Positions 16,852-25,866 of a stretch of DNA of 64,000 nt are shown here, one piece after another; positions within the stretch are counted from its first letter, which is position 1; every line of letters starts with the position of its first letter. The stretch is from assembly GCA_910585715.1 (NCBI GenBank), contig CAJUEX010000002.1, positions 1-64,000 on the forward strand, in the 5' to 3' direction. Position numbers and translations under genes: made by a program. The notes beneath the pieces were generated by a model that ran no database searches, was not told the DNA's origin, and saw only the letters and a list, made by a program, of their open reading frames with translations. The stretch comes from an uncultured Lachnospiraceae bacterium (lineage in GTDB: Bacteria; Bacillota; Clostridia; Lachnospirales; Lachnospiraceae).

Positions 16852-18479
16852 TTTTCCAGAAGGCGGACCGTATCGCCTTCCTTTATGTGTTTTGTAGCGC
16901 TTACGATAATCCGGTCTTCTTCCGTTATGGCTCCTGAATCAATTGCAGCTGTGCTTTCATTTTTATCCAATATCGTCACATCCCGCCTTACTGCTTTTAA
17001 TTCCTCTCCCAGAATAGTCTGGTTAGTAGCTGCTAACAATACATAATTTTTTATTCCGTCGCTGTGAATGGCGGAAAGAGGCACGCAAAGATTTTTTTCC
17101 CCATCCCCCGCTGACAGCTTCATAGTGCCGGAATCTCCAAGCCTTCCCATATCCTTTGTAATTGGAAAAGAAACAACATATATACCCTCCTGCTCTTTAC
17201 TTTCTTCAATTGTCTCCACAGGAATATCTGAAAGTACCTTCTCACCCGTACCAATCTTCACTTCTGTCAAATCTCCTATGTTTATATATTTTCTGTCCTT
17301 TTTGGTAATTTCCGCACTGAAACGATATCCTTCTTCCCTGTCCGTCATATGAAGAAGGGCGTTATCTCCTGTTCTTTCCCCTTCTATGGCATGGATTTCC
17401 ACAATATCCCCTTCCATAGGCGCCAGTATTTTTCCGCCCTGTTCTTTTATTTTTTTATAAGCCTCCAGCTGCTTTTCCAGTTCCCTCTTTTCCAGCCTTG
17501 CAAGCTCTAAGGAGCTGTCTGCTGCAGCTTCCCTGTTTGCATCCTCCACTGCCCTGCCTGCCATGCGCATATCCTCTTCCTTTTGCAGAGAAGCCTGTCT
17601 GCTTTCTGTTTCCAGACTGCTCACATTTTCATCCAATTCCTCTTTTTTTCTTTCCCACTCCTGCTTTAAAGATGCCGTCAGACTTTCCTTATAGCCTGCC
17701 AGTGCCTGTCTTGCCTCTTCTATTTCCAGTTTAAGCTGTTCTTTCTCATTCTTTTTTTCTTCTTTTTCTTCTTGGGATACGGCTTCTCTGGATTTTATTT
17801 CTTCAAGCTGTTGTTTCTTTTCCTCTAAATTTTTTAACAGGCTCTGATATTCCTCATCCTGCTCCCTTGCCTGTAAAACATATTCCTTCTGGGGTGGAAA
17901 GCTGTCTCTTTCCGCCTTTGCTTCATTTATTTTATCCTGGGCTTTCCCCAGACTGATATCGCTTTTTTGTCTGGTGTTTTCATAATCTTCATTGGCTCTT
18001 TTCTGATTTACCGCTTTTTCACCTGCTGCCAGCGCCTGATTTTTTTCCATAGCCTTTATCTGTATACTGCTTTTTTCAATTTCTATTTCCTTATCCTCTA
18101 TAAGGCTTTCCAAATCATTCAGGTCTAACTGCACTAACGGCTCATCCTTGCTTACGCTCTGTCCCTGCTTTACCAAAACCGCCTCTATGCGGATTCCCTC
18201 CTTTGCCAAAACTGCTGCCCTCTTATTTTCCACAATACTTCCTTCCGCCTCCACCCTGTGAGTCAGGCTCATTTTTTTTGGACTTTCCACCCCTACCCTT
18301 GGAAGTATGGCTCCGTACATTCCTCTTGATATAAGCCCGCAGATGAAAAAAATCAGGAAAAACCAGAAAGCCGATTTTAACACCTTTTTCTGGAAACTCT
18401 CCGCCCTTTTTTCATGTTCCGCTTCTGCAGACCCTCCATTTGTCAAAAGTCTGCCTAATTTTATTTTTTTTTCCTTCAT
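16848..18479 (-). CDS. HlyD/MacA-like membrane-fusion adaptor, 543 aa
   Basis: Efflux adaptor anchored by one helix (about residues 30-52). A lipoyl/barrel-sandwich half at residues 60-115 (LAKEGIRIEAVLVKQGQSVSK) is followed by a very long charged coiled coil (about 120-350). The second barrel half is GGKILAPMEGDIVEI near 360, and the beta-barrel and membrane-proximal domains run to the end. The coiled coil is longer than in a standard MacA adaptor. I set the start at MKEKKIKLG because GGAGTGAG precedes it; a start 10 codons upstream lacks a site. The presence of this adaptor in a sugar-permease operon is unusual. Confidence 0.85.
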   Translation of the reverse strand: MKEKKIKLGRLLTNGGSAEAEHEKRAESFQKKVLKSAFWFFLIFFICGLISRGMYGAILPRVGVESPKKMSLTHRVEAEGSIVENKRAAVLAKEGIRIEAVLVKQGQSVSKDEPLVQLDLNDLESLIEDKEIEIEKSSIQIKAMEKNQALAAGEKAVNQKRANEDYENTRQKSDISLGKAQDKINEAKAERDSFPPQKEYVLQAREQDEEYQSLLKNLEEKKQQLEEIKSREAVSQEEKEEKKNEKEQLKLEIEEARQALAGYKESLTASLKQEWERKKEELDENVSSLETESRQASLQKEEDMRMAGRAVEDANREAAADSSLELARLEKRELEKQLEAYKKIKEQGGKILAPMEGDIVEIHAIEGERTGDNALLHMTDREEGYRFSAEITKKDRKYINIGDLTEVKIGTGEKVLSDIPVETIEESKEQEGIYVVSFPITKDMGRLGDSGTMKLSAGDGEKNLCVPLSAIHSDGIKNYVLLAATNQTILGEELKAVRRDVTILDKNESTAAIDSGAITEEDRIIVSATKHIKEGDTVRLLEN

Positions 18480-18517
18480 ATTCTCACTCCAATACGCATT
18501 GATTACCATTTACACTG

Positions 18518-19390
18518 TCATTCTTTCATGGCAGAAGCAACAATTCCCTTTTCCAGATAATCCTGTCCCAGCAAAAATACAAATATTGCAGGTATCAAAG
18601 CCACTACGGAAGCGGCAAAGGCATATCCCGATTCTGCCAGACCGATTTCCGGCAGATATAAGGACAGAGGCCATAAGCTTTTATTCTTTAAAAATGCCAG
18701 GGGCTGTTCAATTAAGCTGAAATATTCCAGAAACCCCAGCACAAATGCCGATAAAATCCCGGTTGAACCAAGAGGCAGCCCGATTTTTATAAAAAGCTGC
18801 CATTCTCCTGCACCATCAATTTCTGCCGCTTCCAAAAGTCCCTTTGGAATGCCGGAAAAAGCCCGGTAAATCAGGAAAACCGGAAATGTAGAAAATATGC
18901 CCGGCAGGATTATGGACCAGCTTGTATCAATCAGCCTCATATGATTTAATACAAGATAATTGGAAAGCATGGTTACCTGAAAGGGCAGCATCATCAAAAT
19001 AATATAAAAAGTAAACAACAGGTTCTTTCCGGGGAACCGAAACCTTGCAAACGCCCATGCCGCCGGCACCCCTGCCAGAAACTGACCTGCCAGAGTGAGA
19101 AGGACAATTTTCATGGAATTAAAGAAAACCACATAAAAATCGGGCCTGTCAAACAGCAGCTCCAGATAATTGCGCAGGGTAGGATATCGGGGAAACAGGC
19201 TGAACTTTGCCATTCCCTTTACTTCTGCCAAAACGGGCATAAGATTTTCTGTCAACTCCGCCGTTCCCGTAAAGGAACCGATAAACAGCAGATAAACCGG
19301 AAGACAAATAACAAGCGCCATACTGCCAAGCAGGATTCCTTTTGCAATTTTGCCGCATATCTTTTTGGGAGAGCGGTTTTTGATTTTCAT
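18518..19390 (-). CDS. Carbohydrate-type ABC permease (MalG/UgpE-like), 290 aa
   Basis: One of two membrane subunits of a solute importer. It has six hydrophobic segments and the ATPase-contacting EAA loop EAAEIDGAGEWQLFIKIGLPL near residue 187. The family N-terminal part has a short extracytoplasmic loop with YPTLRNYLELL. It pairs with the upstream MalF-like permease, but a 230-bp palindromic element separates the two genes. The ribosome site AAAGGAG lies just outside that element. No ATPase gene is nearby, so a shared MsmK/UgpC-type ATPase is likely. The substrate is unknown; sugars are the common guess for this family. Confidence 0.9.
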   Translation of the reverse strand: MKIKNRSPKKICGKIAKGILLGSMALVICLPVYLLFIGSFTGTAELTENLMPVLAEVKGMAKFSLFPRYPTLRNYLELLFDRPDFYVVFFNSMKIVLLTLAGQFLAGVPAAWAFARFRFPGKNLLFTFYIILMMLPFQVTMLSNYLVLNHMRLIDTSWSIILPGIFSTFPVFLIYRAFSGIPKGLLEAAEIDGAGEWQLFIKIGLPLGSTGILSAFVLGFLEYFSLIEQPLAFLKNKSLWPLSLYLPEIGLAESGYAFAASVVALIPAIFVFLLGQDYLEKGIVASAMKE

Positions 19391-19409
19391 GGCTTTTTCT
19401 CCTTTTTTT

Positions 19410-19639
19410 AATGACAGTTCACCCCGCCTTGAAGGAGCCGGCTCGTTTACAGGAAAGCCCCCGGGGCATATGGCAGTCTTTCCGGCCTTTACAAAGACGC
19501 CGGTCCTTACGCACCGTACTCTGGTGCGTTAGTACCGCTGCGTTTTTGTAGAGCGAAAGCGTGCCGGAAAGACTGCCATATGCCCCGGGGGCTTTCCTGT
19601 AAACGAGCCGGTTCCTTCAAGGCGGGGTGAACTGTCATT
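19410..19639. repeat. Long palindromic intergenic element, copy A
   Basis: Two 77-base arms (19410-19486 and 19563-19639) are complementary at every position but one, around a 76-base core that itself folds further (ACGCACC/GGTGCGT). The core, read on the minus strand, is nearly identical to that of copy B, with about 7 differences by eye. The arm sequence is mostly its own. The element starts 2 bases after the upstream permease stop and ends 19 bases before the downstream start, leaving only the ribosome site. It sits in an operon between two genes of the same strand. Not a recognised family. Confidence 0.9.
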
Positions 19640-19641
19640 TC

Positions 19642-20514
19642 TCATTTCCTTTTAGATTTTTGATTTTCTTCCCTGTCATCCCATAAAAACTGCAGCAATA
19701 AGATAAATCCGGTTAAAACCACGGCAAGAAGCACTGCTGCCGCCGCCATTTTATCCAGCTCCAGATTCAGAAACCAGTTATTGAATAAATGCTGCAAAAG
19801 ATACATGCTTTCATGAGGATAGGAGCCTGCTACCAGATATGCCTCCCGAAATACCTTAAAGGAATTCAAAAAGGACAATACTGTAATGGTATACAGGGTA
19901 GGCTTTAAATTGGGCAGGATAATCCTGAAAAAACAGACTCTTTCGCTGGCGCCGTCCACTCTTGCCGCTTCCAGTATGGCTTCCGATATGCCAAGAATCC
20001 CTGCCAGCCATAAAATTACCGTATAGCCCAGATTTTTCCATATATAGCTGATTACAAGCACCCAGAACGCCGTATTGCTTCCCATAAAATCAATGGTATT
20101 TCCGGAAACCCTCTCTAAAAAAGCATTTAATAATCCCTGCTTATGAAAAAGCAGCTTCCAAATCAGCACTACAGTAGCTGCGGGAACCGCCATGGGAAAC
20201 AAATAGGCGGATTTTAAAAGCTGTACCTGCTTCATTCTGCTTAACAATACGGCAATAAACAGGGATATGACAATTAAAAGGGGAAGGCACACTGCTGCAA
20301 ACCGAAAGGTATTTTTTGCTGCCAGCAAAAATGCCTGATTGTGAAATATCAGCTTATAATTTCCCACTCCTGTAAATTTTCCGGTAACTGCCGTCAGAAA
20401 AGAACGGCGGACCACATCGAGAAAGGGAATCATAATAAAAATGCTTACTCCTAAAAGGCTCGGCGCCAGAAACAGAAATGCCGTCATCATTTCTTTCTTT
20501 TTCTTTTTTTTCAT
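19642..20514 (-). CDS. Carbohydrate-type ABC permease (MalF/UgpA-like), 290 aa
   Basis: Second membrane subunit of the solute importer. It shows six hydrophobic segments with the EAA loop EAARVDGASERVCFFRIILP near residue 195 and an N-terminal Lys-rich tail before the first helix. Length and layout match UgpA/MsmF-like permeases. It follows the solute-binding lipoprotein gene by 17 bases. The order binding protein, MalF-like, MalG-like is the usual one for this transporter class. Confidence 0.92.
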   Translation of the reverse strand: MKKKKKKEMMTAFLFLAPSLLGVSIFIMIPFLDVVRRSFLTAVTGKFTGVGNYKLIFHNQAFLLAAKNTFRFAAVCLPLLIVISLFIAVLLSRMKQVQLLKSAYLFPMAVPAATVVLIWKLLFHKQGLLNAFLERVSGNTIDFMGSNTAFWVLVISYIWKNLGYTVILWLAGILGISEAILEAARVDGASERVCFFRIILPNLKPTLYTITVLSFLNSFKVFREAYLVAGSYPHESMYLLQHLFNNWFLNLELDKMAAAAVLLAVVLTGFILLLQFLWDDREENQKSKRK

Positions 20515-20531
20515 AAAAAACTCTTTTCTGA

Positions 20532-23057
20532 TTACTCAGAGAGGTAAATCTGTATTCTGTTTATAATATCGTTCACCGCATCATCTACGGATTTTTCTCC
20601 GTTTAAGGCGGCGGGAGCCAGCTCAAGTATTGTATTTTCTATTACTTTATCCATATTGGAGGCTACGCTCAAAGAAACTGCCATTTCTTCCAAATGCTTT
20701 GCCTCTTCTTCATTCAGCCATGCTATATGCAAATCCAGCATTTCTCCATCTTCAGAGGATGTACTTAACCACACGCTATTTTCCTCGTCCTCCTCCGGGC
20801 TGCTAAAGGGACTTACAAGAGAGTCCTTAAATGCTTTTTTATTCACCGGAAATCCCGTATCTATAGACATAGCCTGCAATTCCTCTGACAGCATATAAGA
20901 AACAAAATCCATTGCCAGCTCTTTGGCAGCGCCATTTTCGCAAATCCCCATAATGGAACCCGGCACAAAAACATTTTTTACCTGTCCCGGCAGCAGCTTA
21001 ATCTGTTGTTTTATCTGCTTATCCTTTTCTATCTGGTTCAATACAGAAGTAATCATACAATAATCTGCATAATTGGGAGAAGCGCAGCTTGCTCTGCCAA
21101 GGCACATCTGCTGTTTGCCGTCCCAATAAGTAAAGGAATCGTTTTCCGCATTGAGGTAATAATCATCATTGCCATAAATCTCTTCCCGAAGAGCTGTCAT
21201 TCTCTCATGCTGTTCTTTGTCCTGTCCCGTTATGCCTTTTTGTTCTGCTTCAAAAATTCTCTTTACCTGAGTTAAAAAATCAGCTAACTCTTCTTTTTTG
21301 ATTGTGCCGTCCTCTGCTATCCAGGCAGGCGAATTTACTTCATACAGCTTTTTCAAGGTTTCTCTTTCGTTAAAAGCGCCCAGAATAGTGCCTGTTTCAT
21401 TTTGTTCCCGGAGCTTTTCCACCGTATCCGCCAAAGTAGTCAAATCCGTAATTTCATTTACCGTGGAATCTTCCGCATATAAAACCGGAATCCGGAACCT
21501 GCTTGGAATGGCATAAATTTTATCTTCTTTTTTATAAGCGCCCAGAATATTATCAAAAAATGTATCCTGCTCAAAATCTTTTGTAAGCATCGGGCTTAAA
21601 TCCGCTAAAATTCCCTTTTCCGCATATGTCTGAACCGACATGCCGTCCAGCAAAATAATATCGGGACCTTCTCCGCCCAATATTTTTGTGTTTAAATTTC
21701 GTATGGCATCCTCCTGAGTCATGCCGTTTTTGTCAGTAATGCCGATTTCATAATCTACATACACTTCCGCATTTTTCTTTTGATACTCTGAAATTGCCTG
21801 CCTGATACTGCTGTTTTCCTCCAGGCTGTACACCTTTAACAGTTTTTCCGGAATGGCAGCGGCTTCACTGTCGTACACATAATTCTTTAACAAAACTTCC
21901 CGATTAGAATAGTCATAATACGCTATCAGAAATTCTCCGTTTTCTTTTCTTGTCATATAAAAAAGACTGAAGCTTGGATTTCCCAGAGAAGAAAGATTTC
22001 CTTTCATAATCTCTTCCATTACATTTCCGCCTACCACATGACGATACAGACCGCCGGAATATGCCAGAAATATGGAATTTTCATCATCACCCTCACAGAG
22101 CAGGACCTCTCTTGCAGCGCTGTCCGTATCTCCGAAATTCTGTGTCAGCTTATCTGCAAAAAAGTCATCCAGAACCGGATCTTCTATAATTTCCTTTGTC
22201 TGTATATCATATTGCATAATTTTATCGCCAACTAAATACAATATGTTTCCTATCTGTTGCATATAATAAACCTGATTATCCGCCTGGCAAAAATCAGTAA
22301 GACTTCCGGAAGCTTTTTCTACTGCACATATTTTTTCACCGATACGGACTAAAGGAGTGCCGTCGGATAATATGCCAAGACAGCCGGCATAATCCGGTAT
22401 CTCTATATTGGTGGCATTTCCGTCCTTGTCTATATAGAGAAGGCTGCTGCCGTTTGATATTTCATTTTCTGTTCCCTCAGCCTCAACAACATTTGCCGTG
22501 TCCGCCTCTTGCAAATCTTCAAAATCGCCTTCCGTTTCAGAAACATTTTCTTCATCTGTTTCATCCGTTCCATCCGTTGCAACAAATGTACCGTCTTCTG
22601 TGCGATATATATTTGTGTCATCTTCTGTACCGTCTTCACTTGTTGAATTTTTAAAATAATTTACAAAGTAGCTTCCGTCCTTTCCTATGACAGCTTCCAT
22701 TATATAGGCGCCTTTTAAATTATCCCGCAGGTAAGTATCCTTTTGTTGAAAGGAAGCTCCTCCATCCTTGGAAATAAAAGCGCCCTTTTCTGCATCCAAT
22801 ATGACTATGGAGCCGTCTTCTAATTTTTCCATGGCCAGAAACATACTTAAACCTTCAGGAAGGGACACTTCCGATTCTAAATATCTTCCCTTGGCATTGC
22901 CTGCTGTTTCTTCGTCAGTATTATTTTCCTTAACTTCGCTTCCGGAACCCTCATTTGTAGCCGGCTCTTCACTGTTTCCGCACCCGGCAAGTGAAAACAG
23001 CATTGCTGCCAGCAGCAGGGCTGTTATTCTTTTTAGAGACTGTTTTATCTTTTTCAT
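20532..23057 (-). CDS. Solute-binding lipoprotein with N-terminal propeller-like domain, 841 aa
   Basis: The N-terminus is a lipoprotein signal with lipobox LAGC and acceptor Cys26, so it is anchored outside the membrane. The C-terminal half (about residues 425-835) is a family-1 sugar-binding-protein fold with hallmarks GEGPDIILLDG and CENGAAKELAMDFVSYML. The N-terminal half (about 55-410) is extra. It contains repeats of the beta-propeller/BNR kind (ILDAEKGAFISKDGGASFQQ) and a highly acidic linker near 160-190. Ordinary binding proteins have about 400-450 residues, so this is a fusion. The propeller may bind a polymer or partner. It is first of a five-gene operon. Confidence 0.85.
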   Translation of the reverse strand: MKKIKQSLKRITALLLAAMLFSLAGCGNSEEPATNEGSGSEVKENNTDEETAGNAKGRYLESEVSLPEGLSMFLAMEKLEDGSIVILDAEKGAFISKDGGASFQQKDTYLRDNLKGAYIMEAVIGKDGSYFVNYFKNSTSEDGTEDDTNIYRTEDGTFVATDGTDETDEENVSETEGDFEDLQEADTANVVEAEGTENEISNGSSLLYIDKDGNATNIEIPDYAGCLGILSDGTPLVRIGEKICAVEKASGSLTDFCQADNQVYYMQQIGNILYLVGDKIMQYDIQTKEIIEDPVLDDFFADKLTQNFGDTDSAAREVLLCEGDDENSIFLAYSGGLYRHVVGGNVMEEIMKGNLSSLGNPSFSLFYMTRKENGEFLIAYYDYSNREVLLKNYVYDSEAAAIPEKLLKVYSLEENSSIRQAISEYQKKNAEVYVDYEIGITDKNGMTQEDAIRNLNTKILGGEGPDIILLDGMSVQTYAEKGILADLSPMLTKDFEQDTFFDNILGAYKKEDKIYAIPSRFRIPVLYAEDSTVNEITDLTTLADTVEKLREQNETGTILGAFNERETLKKLYEVNSPAWIAEDGTIKKEELADFLTQVKRIFEAEQKGITGQDKEQHERMTALREEIYGNDDYYLNAENDSFTYWDGKQQMCLGRASCASPNYADYCMITSVLNQIEKDKQIKQQIKLLPGQVKNVFVPGSIMGICENGAAKELAMDFVSYMLSEELQAMSIDTGFPVNKKAFKDSLVSPFSSPEEDEENSVWLSTSSEDGEMLDLHIAWLNEEEAKHLEEMAVSLSVASNMDKVIENTILELAPAALNGEKSVDDAVNDIINRIQIYLSE

Positions 23058-23123
23058 GTTTCCTCCTTTTGTCTACCTTGTCTATCTTCTATTTCTTGAT
23101 TCTTTTATAGGATAGCATGGGAG

Positions 23124-23145
23124 TCTCTAAGTTTTCTCTAAGTTT
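23124..23145 (-). promoter_or_regulatory. Tandem 11-bp repeats upstream of the solute-binding operon
   Basis: TCTCTAAGTTT occurs twice without a gap (read on the minus strand as AAACTTAGAGA twice), 67 bases before the lipoprotein start. A weak -10-like TATCCT or TATAAA follows about 10-15 bases later. One helical turn per repeat is the layout used by OmpR/PhoB-type response regulators as activators. Which regulator binds is unknown. A similar pair, TTTAGAAAGC and TTAGGAAAAG, is at 28621-28640. Confidence 0.55.
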
Positions 23146-23181
23146 TAAAAAAAGTAGGGAAAAAGGGTTCGATGGGGGGAC

Positions 23182-23329
23182 GTGGGAGCCGGAGACACAT
23201 GTAGAAGTCTTCCTGGCACGCTTTCGCTCTGCAAAAACGCAGCGGTACTAACGCACCAAAGTACGGTGCGTAAGTGCCGGCATCTTTGCCAAGGCCCGGA
23301 AGACTTCTACATGTGTCTCCGGCTCCCAC
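23182..23329. repeat. Long palindromic intergenic element, copy B
   Basis: Two 34-base arms (23182-23215 and 23296-23329) are complementary with one bulge, around an 80-base core in the opposite orientation to copy A. The core contains GCAAAAACGCAGCGG and a ACGCACC/GGTGCGT stem. It lies upstream of the solute-binding operon and also upstream of the divergent kinase gene, so unlike copies C and D it cannot act mainly as a terminator. The arm sequence differs from that of A apart from short islands such as CCGGAA. Confidence 0.85.
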
Positions 23330-23419
23330 TGTGTATTGGAAAGCCTGTTTGAAATGTTATTTGGTGGAATGGGATTTTGCTGTTTTGGCTATATGCAAGA
23401 AAATTAAAAGCAATTATTT

Positions 23420-23660
23420 GTGTGTGATATTTAGATGTTTTATTGCTGAATTATAGTGTGTGATATACTTATTTTGCGGAAGCAATCGTGTACTACAAGG
23501 TGTTGGCCTCCCATTACATAGAATGGGAGGTGGAATTTTTCTATCTACAATATGAGACAGAAAAACTACCCTTGTATACTTTGAGCGGTATTAAGGTGGT
23601 AATTCTGTCATCTTTCTCTGGTCAACCCCTTGTGGGCAGTTGCTTCCCTTTATGAAAATA
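23420..23660. other. Structured intergenic region of unknown function
   Basis: This is part of an 827-base gene-free stretch (23058-23884). It has a direct repeat GTGTGTGATAT at 23420-23430 and 23456-23466, a perfect 9-bp hairpin CCTCCCATT/AATGGGAGG at 23507-23530, and two related segments with CCCTTGTA and CCCCTTGTG at 23568-23577 and 23626-23635. No open frame of note covers it. It could be a structured RNA, a regulatory leader for the kinase gene at 23885, or the worn-down end of an IS200/IS605-type element, whose ends also carry such hairpins. I cannot choose between these. Confidence 0.4.
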
Positions 23661-23884
23661 CTATATCATATGTGACGCTTTGTTTCAAGTGTCGTTAATA
23701 TTTTTTTTATTTTCCGTATAATACTTTGGTATTTTGTCATATTTATGCTACTATTATATGGTACATGATAATTTTTATTAAAATAACATAAATCCATTCA
23801 ACGGCGGCTTTTGCCCATTATTTGGTTATTGCTTTATTTCATTAATTATGAAAAAATAGAAAAGATGAAATCAGGGGGCAGAAA

Positions 23885-25093
23885 ATGAATATTTTAAAAA
23901 AGTATTGGGATTCTGTGCACATTTACATATTGCTTTTAATACCATGTACCTGTAGCTGTGCCGGCATTTTTTGGACGGTTTTTAAATTTTTGGGATATTA
24001 TCCCCATCTTTCGTGGATAAAAATTGGAATATTTGATTTCAGTCAGATAATTCATCTGGGTTTTTCTATTTATTTTATTTTTCGCAGCAAAAAAGACCCT
24101 TCTTATGTTTCAAGCCATATTGTTTATATTAAATGCTTTATCAGCGCTGCTTTATTTATACAATATATTTTTATTTTAACATTATTCCCATCTGACTATG
24201 TCTGGGAATGTACTTTTCTCTTTTTTGCAACTTCGGTTTTTTTCTTTGACAGCAAAATGATGGTTATCCATGTTATTTGTTATATTGTATTTCTTTTAGC
24301 GGCTCAAATTCTGAATCCTGATGCTTTTCTTCCTTTAAACGAGCCGAATTATATAGAAATCATTGCGTTCCGGATATTGATTTTGTCCCTTATTACTCTT
24401 TTGATTTTATTGATTGTTTATTTTGCGGAGCATTTTATTATACAGGCGCTGGCAAATGAAGAAGAAAATATACATTTATTGGAAAAACAGGTGGAATATT
24501 ATAAAAATTCAGAACTGATGGATATAGAATTACGAAAATTCCGGCATGATATTAAAAATCATTTTATCTGTTTAGAACAGCTTCTTAAGGATGGTAATAT
24601 AGAGGAATTAAATGCCTATTTTCAGGACCTGGAAAAATCTTTTTCCTCTCAGGAAAAGTTATATTTTTCCGGCAACCATATAGTTGATGCAATTTTGAAT
24701 TATGACCTGTCCCGCAATTGTTCTGACTATGTTAAAATTACAATATTTGGCTCTCTGGCTGAAATCCGGACTGTTACCTCTAAAGATTTATGTACTTTAT
24801 TTTCCAATATTCTTTCCAATGCCATTGCTGCTGCCAATGAATGCACTGCCGATAATAAGCCGGAGCTTACCATTCGTTTTCAATCCGGAACACAATACTT
24901 TTCCATTGAAGTATCAAACAGCATCCGTAAAAATGAACAGATAAATTTTTATAAGAAAATGAAGCAGAACAGGGACCGGAATCACCGCCTTGGTTTAAAT
25001 AAAATAAAGGAAGTAACTGAAAAATACAACGGCTCCTTTGAACAATATATCAATGGACAGACCTTAATTACCGGCATTTATCTTCCGCTTTAA
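23885..25093 (+). CDS. GHKL-domain sensor histidine kinase, AgrC-like, 402 aa
   Basis: Membrane sensor of a two-component system. About six hydrophobic segments fill residues 10-190, a layout used for sensing peptides or membrane state. The phosphorylation site is in the HPK10-type motif FRHDIKNHF near residue 222. An N box LFSNILSNAIAAANE follows near 305, and the ATP-lid region has HRLGLNKIKEV near 372. It is 37 bases from the LytTR regulator gene downstream and should phosphorylate it. No agrB or agrD gene is next to it, so the signal is unknown. Confidence 0.9.
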   Translation: MNILKKYWDSVHIYILLLIPCTCSCAGIFWTVFKFLGYYPHLSWIKIGIFDFSQIIHLGFSIYFIFRSKKDPSYVSSHIVYIKCFISAALFIQYIFILTLFPSDYVWECTFLFFATSVFFFDSKMMVIHVICYIVFLLAAQILNPDAFLPLNEPNYIEIIAFRILILSLITLLILLIVYFAEHFIIQALANEEENIHLLEKQVEYYKNSELMDIELRKFRHDIKNHFICLEQLLKDGNIEELNAYFQDLEKSFSSQEKLYFSGNHIVDAILNYDLSRNCSDYVKITIFGSLAEIRTVTSKDLCTLFSNILSNAIAAANECTADNKPELTIRFQSGTQYFSIEVSNSIRKNEQINFYKKMKQNRDRNHRLGLNKIKEVTEKYNGSFEQYINGQTLITGIYLPL

Positions 25094-25130
25094 ATTAATA
25101 AGAATTGCTTGTTTAAAAAGGAGACATATT

Positions 25131-25841
25131 ATGCGCATTGCCTTTTGTGACGACCAGAAAGCTATTATAAAAGAATTAGACCAGTTAGTCCGAAAATTTA
25201 ATCATCAAAATCAATTTCAGGACAATTTAATTTCCTTTTCCACTCCCTTAACCCTTTACTCCTATATGCAGACGGAAAAGGTTGATCTGATTTTTATGGA
25301 TTTAGAATTTGAGGATATTTCGGAAGATGGAATTGAATGGTCAAAGAAAATTTTAAAACAATTTCCAAAAACTATTATTATTATCCTGACTGCCTATGAA
25401 TCCCGTTATAAGGATGGATATGTAGCCCGGGTCTTTCGTTTTATGACAAAGCCTGTTGAGGAAAAGGAATTATTTGAAAATTTACATGCCTGCCGTCAGG
25501 AGCTGCAGCTTGCCAGGACCATTTCCTTATCCAAACGGGGAATTGTCCATGAAATTTCTCTTGAGGATATTTTATATTTTTCCGCCCAGTCCGGCGGAAC
25601 GGAATTATGGACCTGTTCCGATATGTTCTGCTGCGAGGAAAGCCTGCTTCAATGGGAAATGCAGCTTCCGGAAAATATTTTTTTCCGGTGCCATAAGAAA
25701 TATCTTGTTAATCTGACTCATGTAAAGGAATTTGACAGCAGCTATTGCACTTTAAATAATGGGGAAAAGCTTCCCATTTCCAGAAGAAAGTGGAAAGGAT
25801 TTCAGATTGCTTATATGAAATGTGATGTTTACGGATATTAA
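25131..25841 (+). CDS. LytTR-family response regulator, AgrA-like, 236 aa
   Basis: DNA-binding partner of the kinase upstream. Residues 1-120 are a receiver domain with phospho-acceptor Asp in DLIFMDLEF, an acidic pair near the N-terminus (FCDDQ) and the conserved Lys in FMTKPVEEKE. Residues 130-232 are a LytTR domain (FRCHKKYLVNLTHVKEFDSS). AAAAAGGAGACATATT gives a good ribosome site. Target genes are unknown; the nearest candidates are its own operon and the structured region upstream of the kinase. Confidence 0.93.
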   Translation: MRIAFCDDQKAIIKELDQLVRKFNHQNQFQDNLISFSTPLTLYSYMQTEKVDLIFMDLEFEDISEDGIEWSKKILKQFPKTIIIILTAYESRYKDGYVARVFRFMTKPVEEKELFENLHACRQELQLARTISLSKRGIVHEISLEDILYFSAQSGGTELWTCSDMFCCEESLLQWEMQLPENIFFRCHKKYLVNLTHVKEFDSSYCTLNNGEKLPISRRKWKGFQIAYMKCDVYGY

Positions 25842-25866
25842 GATACTGCATGACCTTCCCTCTGAC

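Noticed and set aside
23420..23466. Two GTGTGTGATAT repeats 36 bp apart as a start of a CRISPR array
   Set aside because: Only two copies, 11 bp long, without further units or cas genes in the window.
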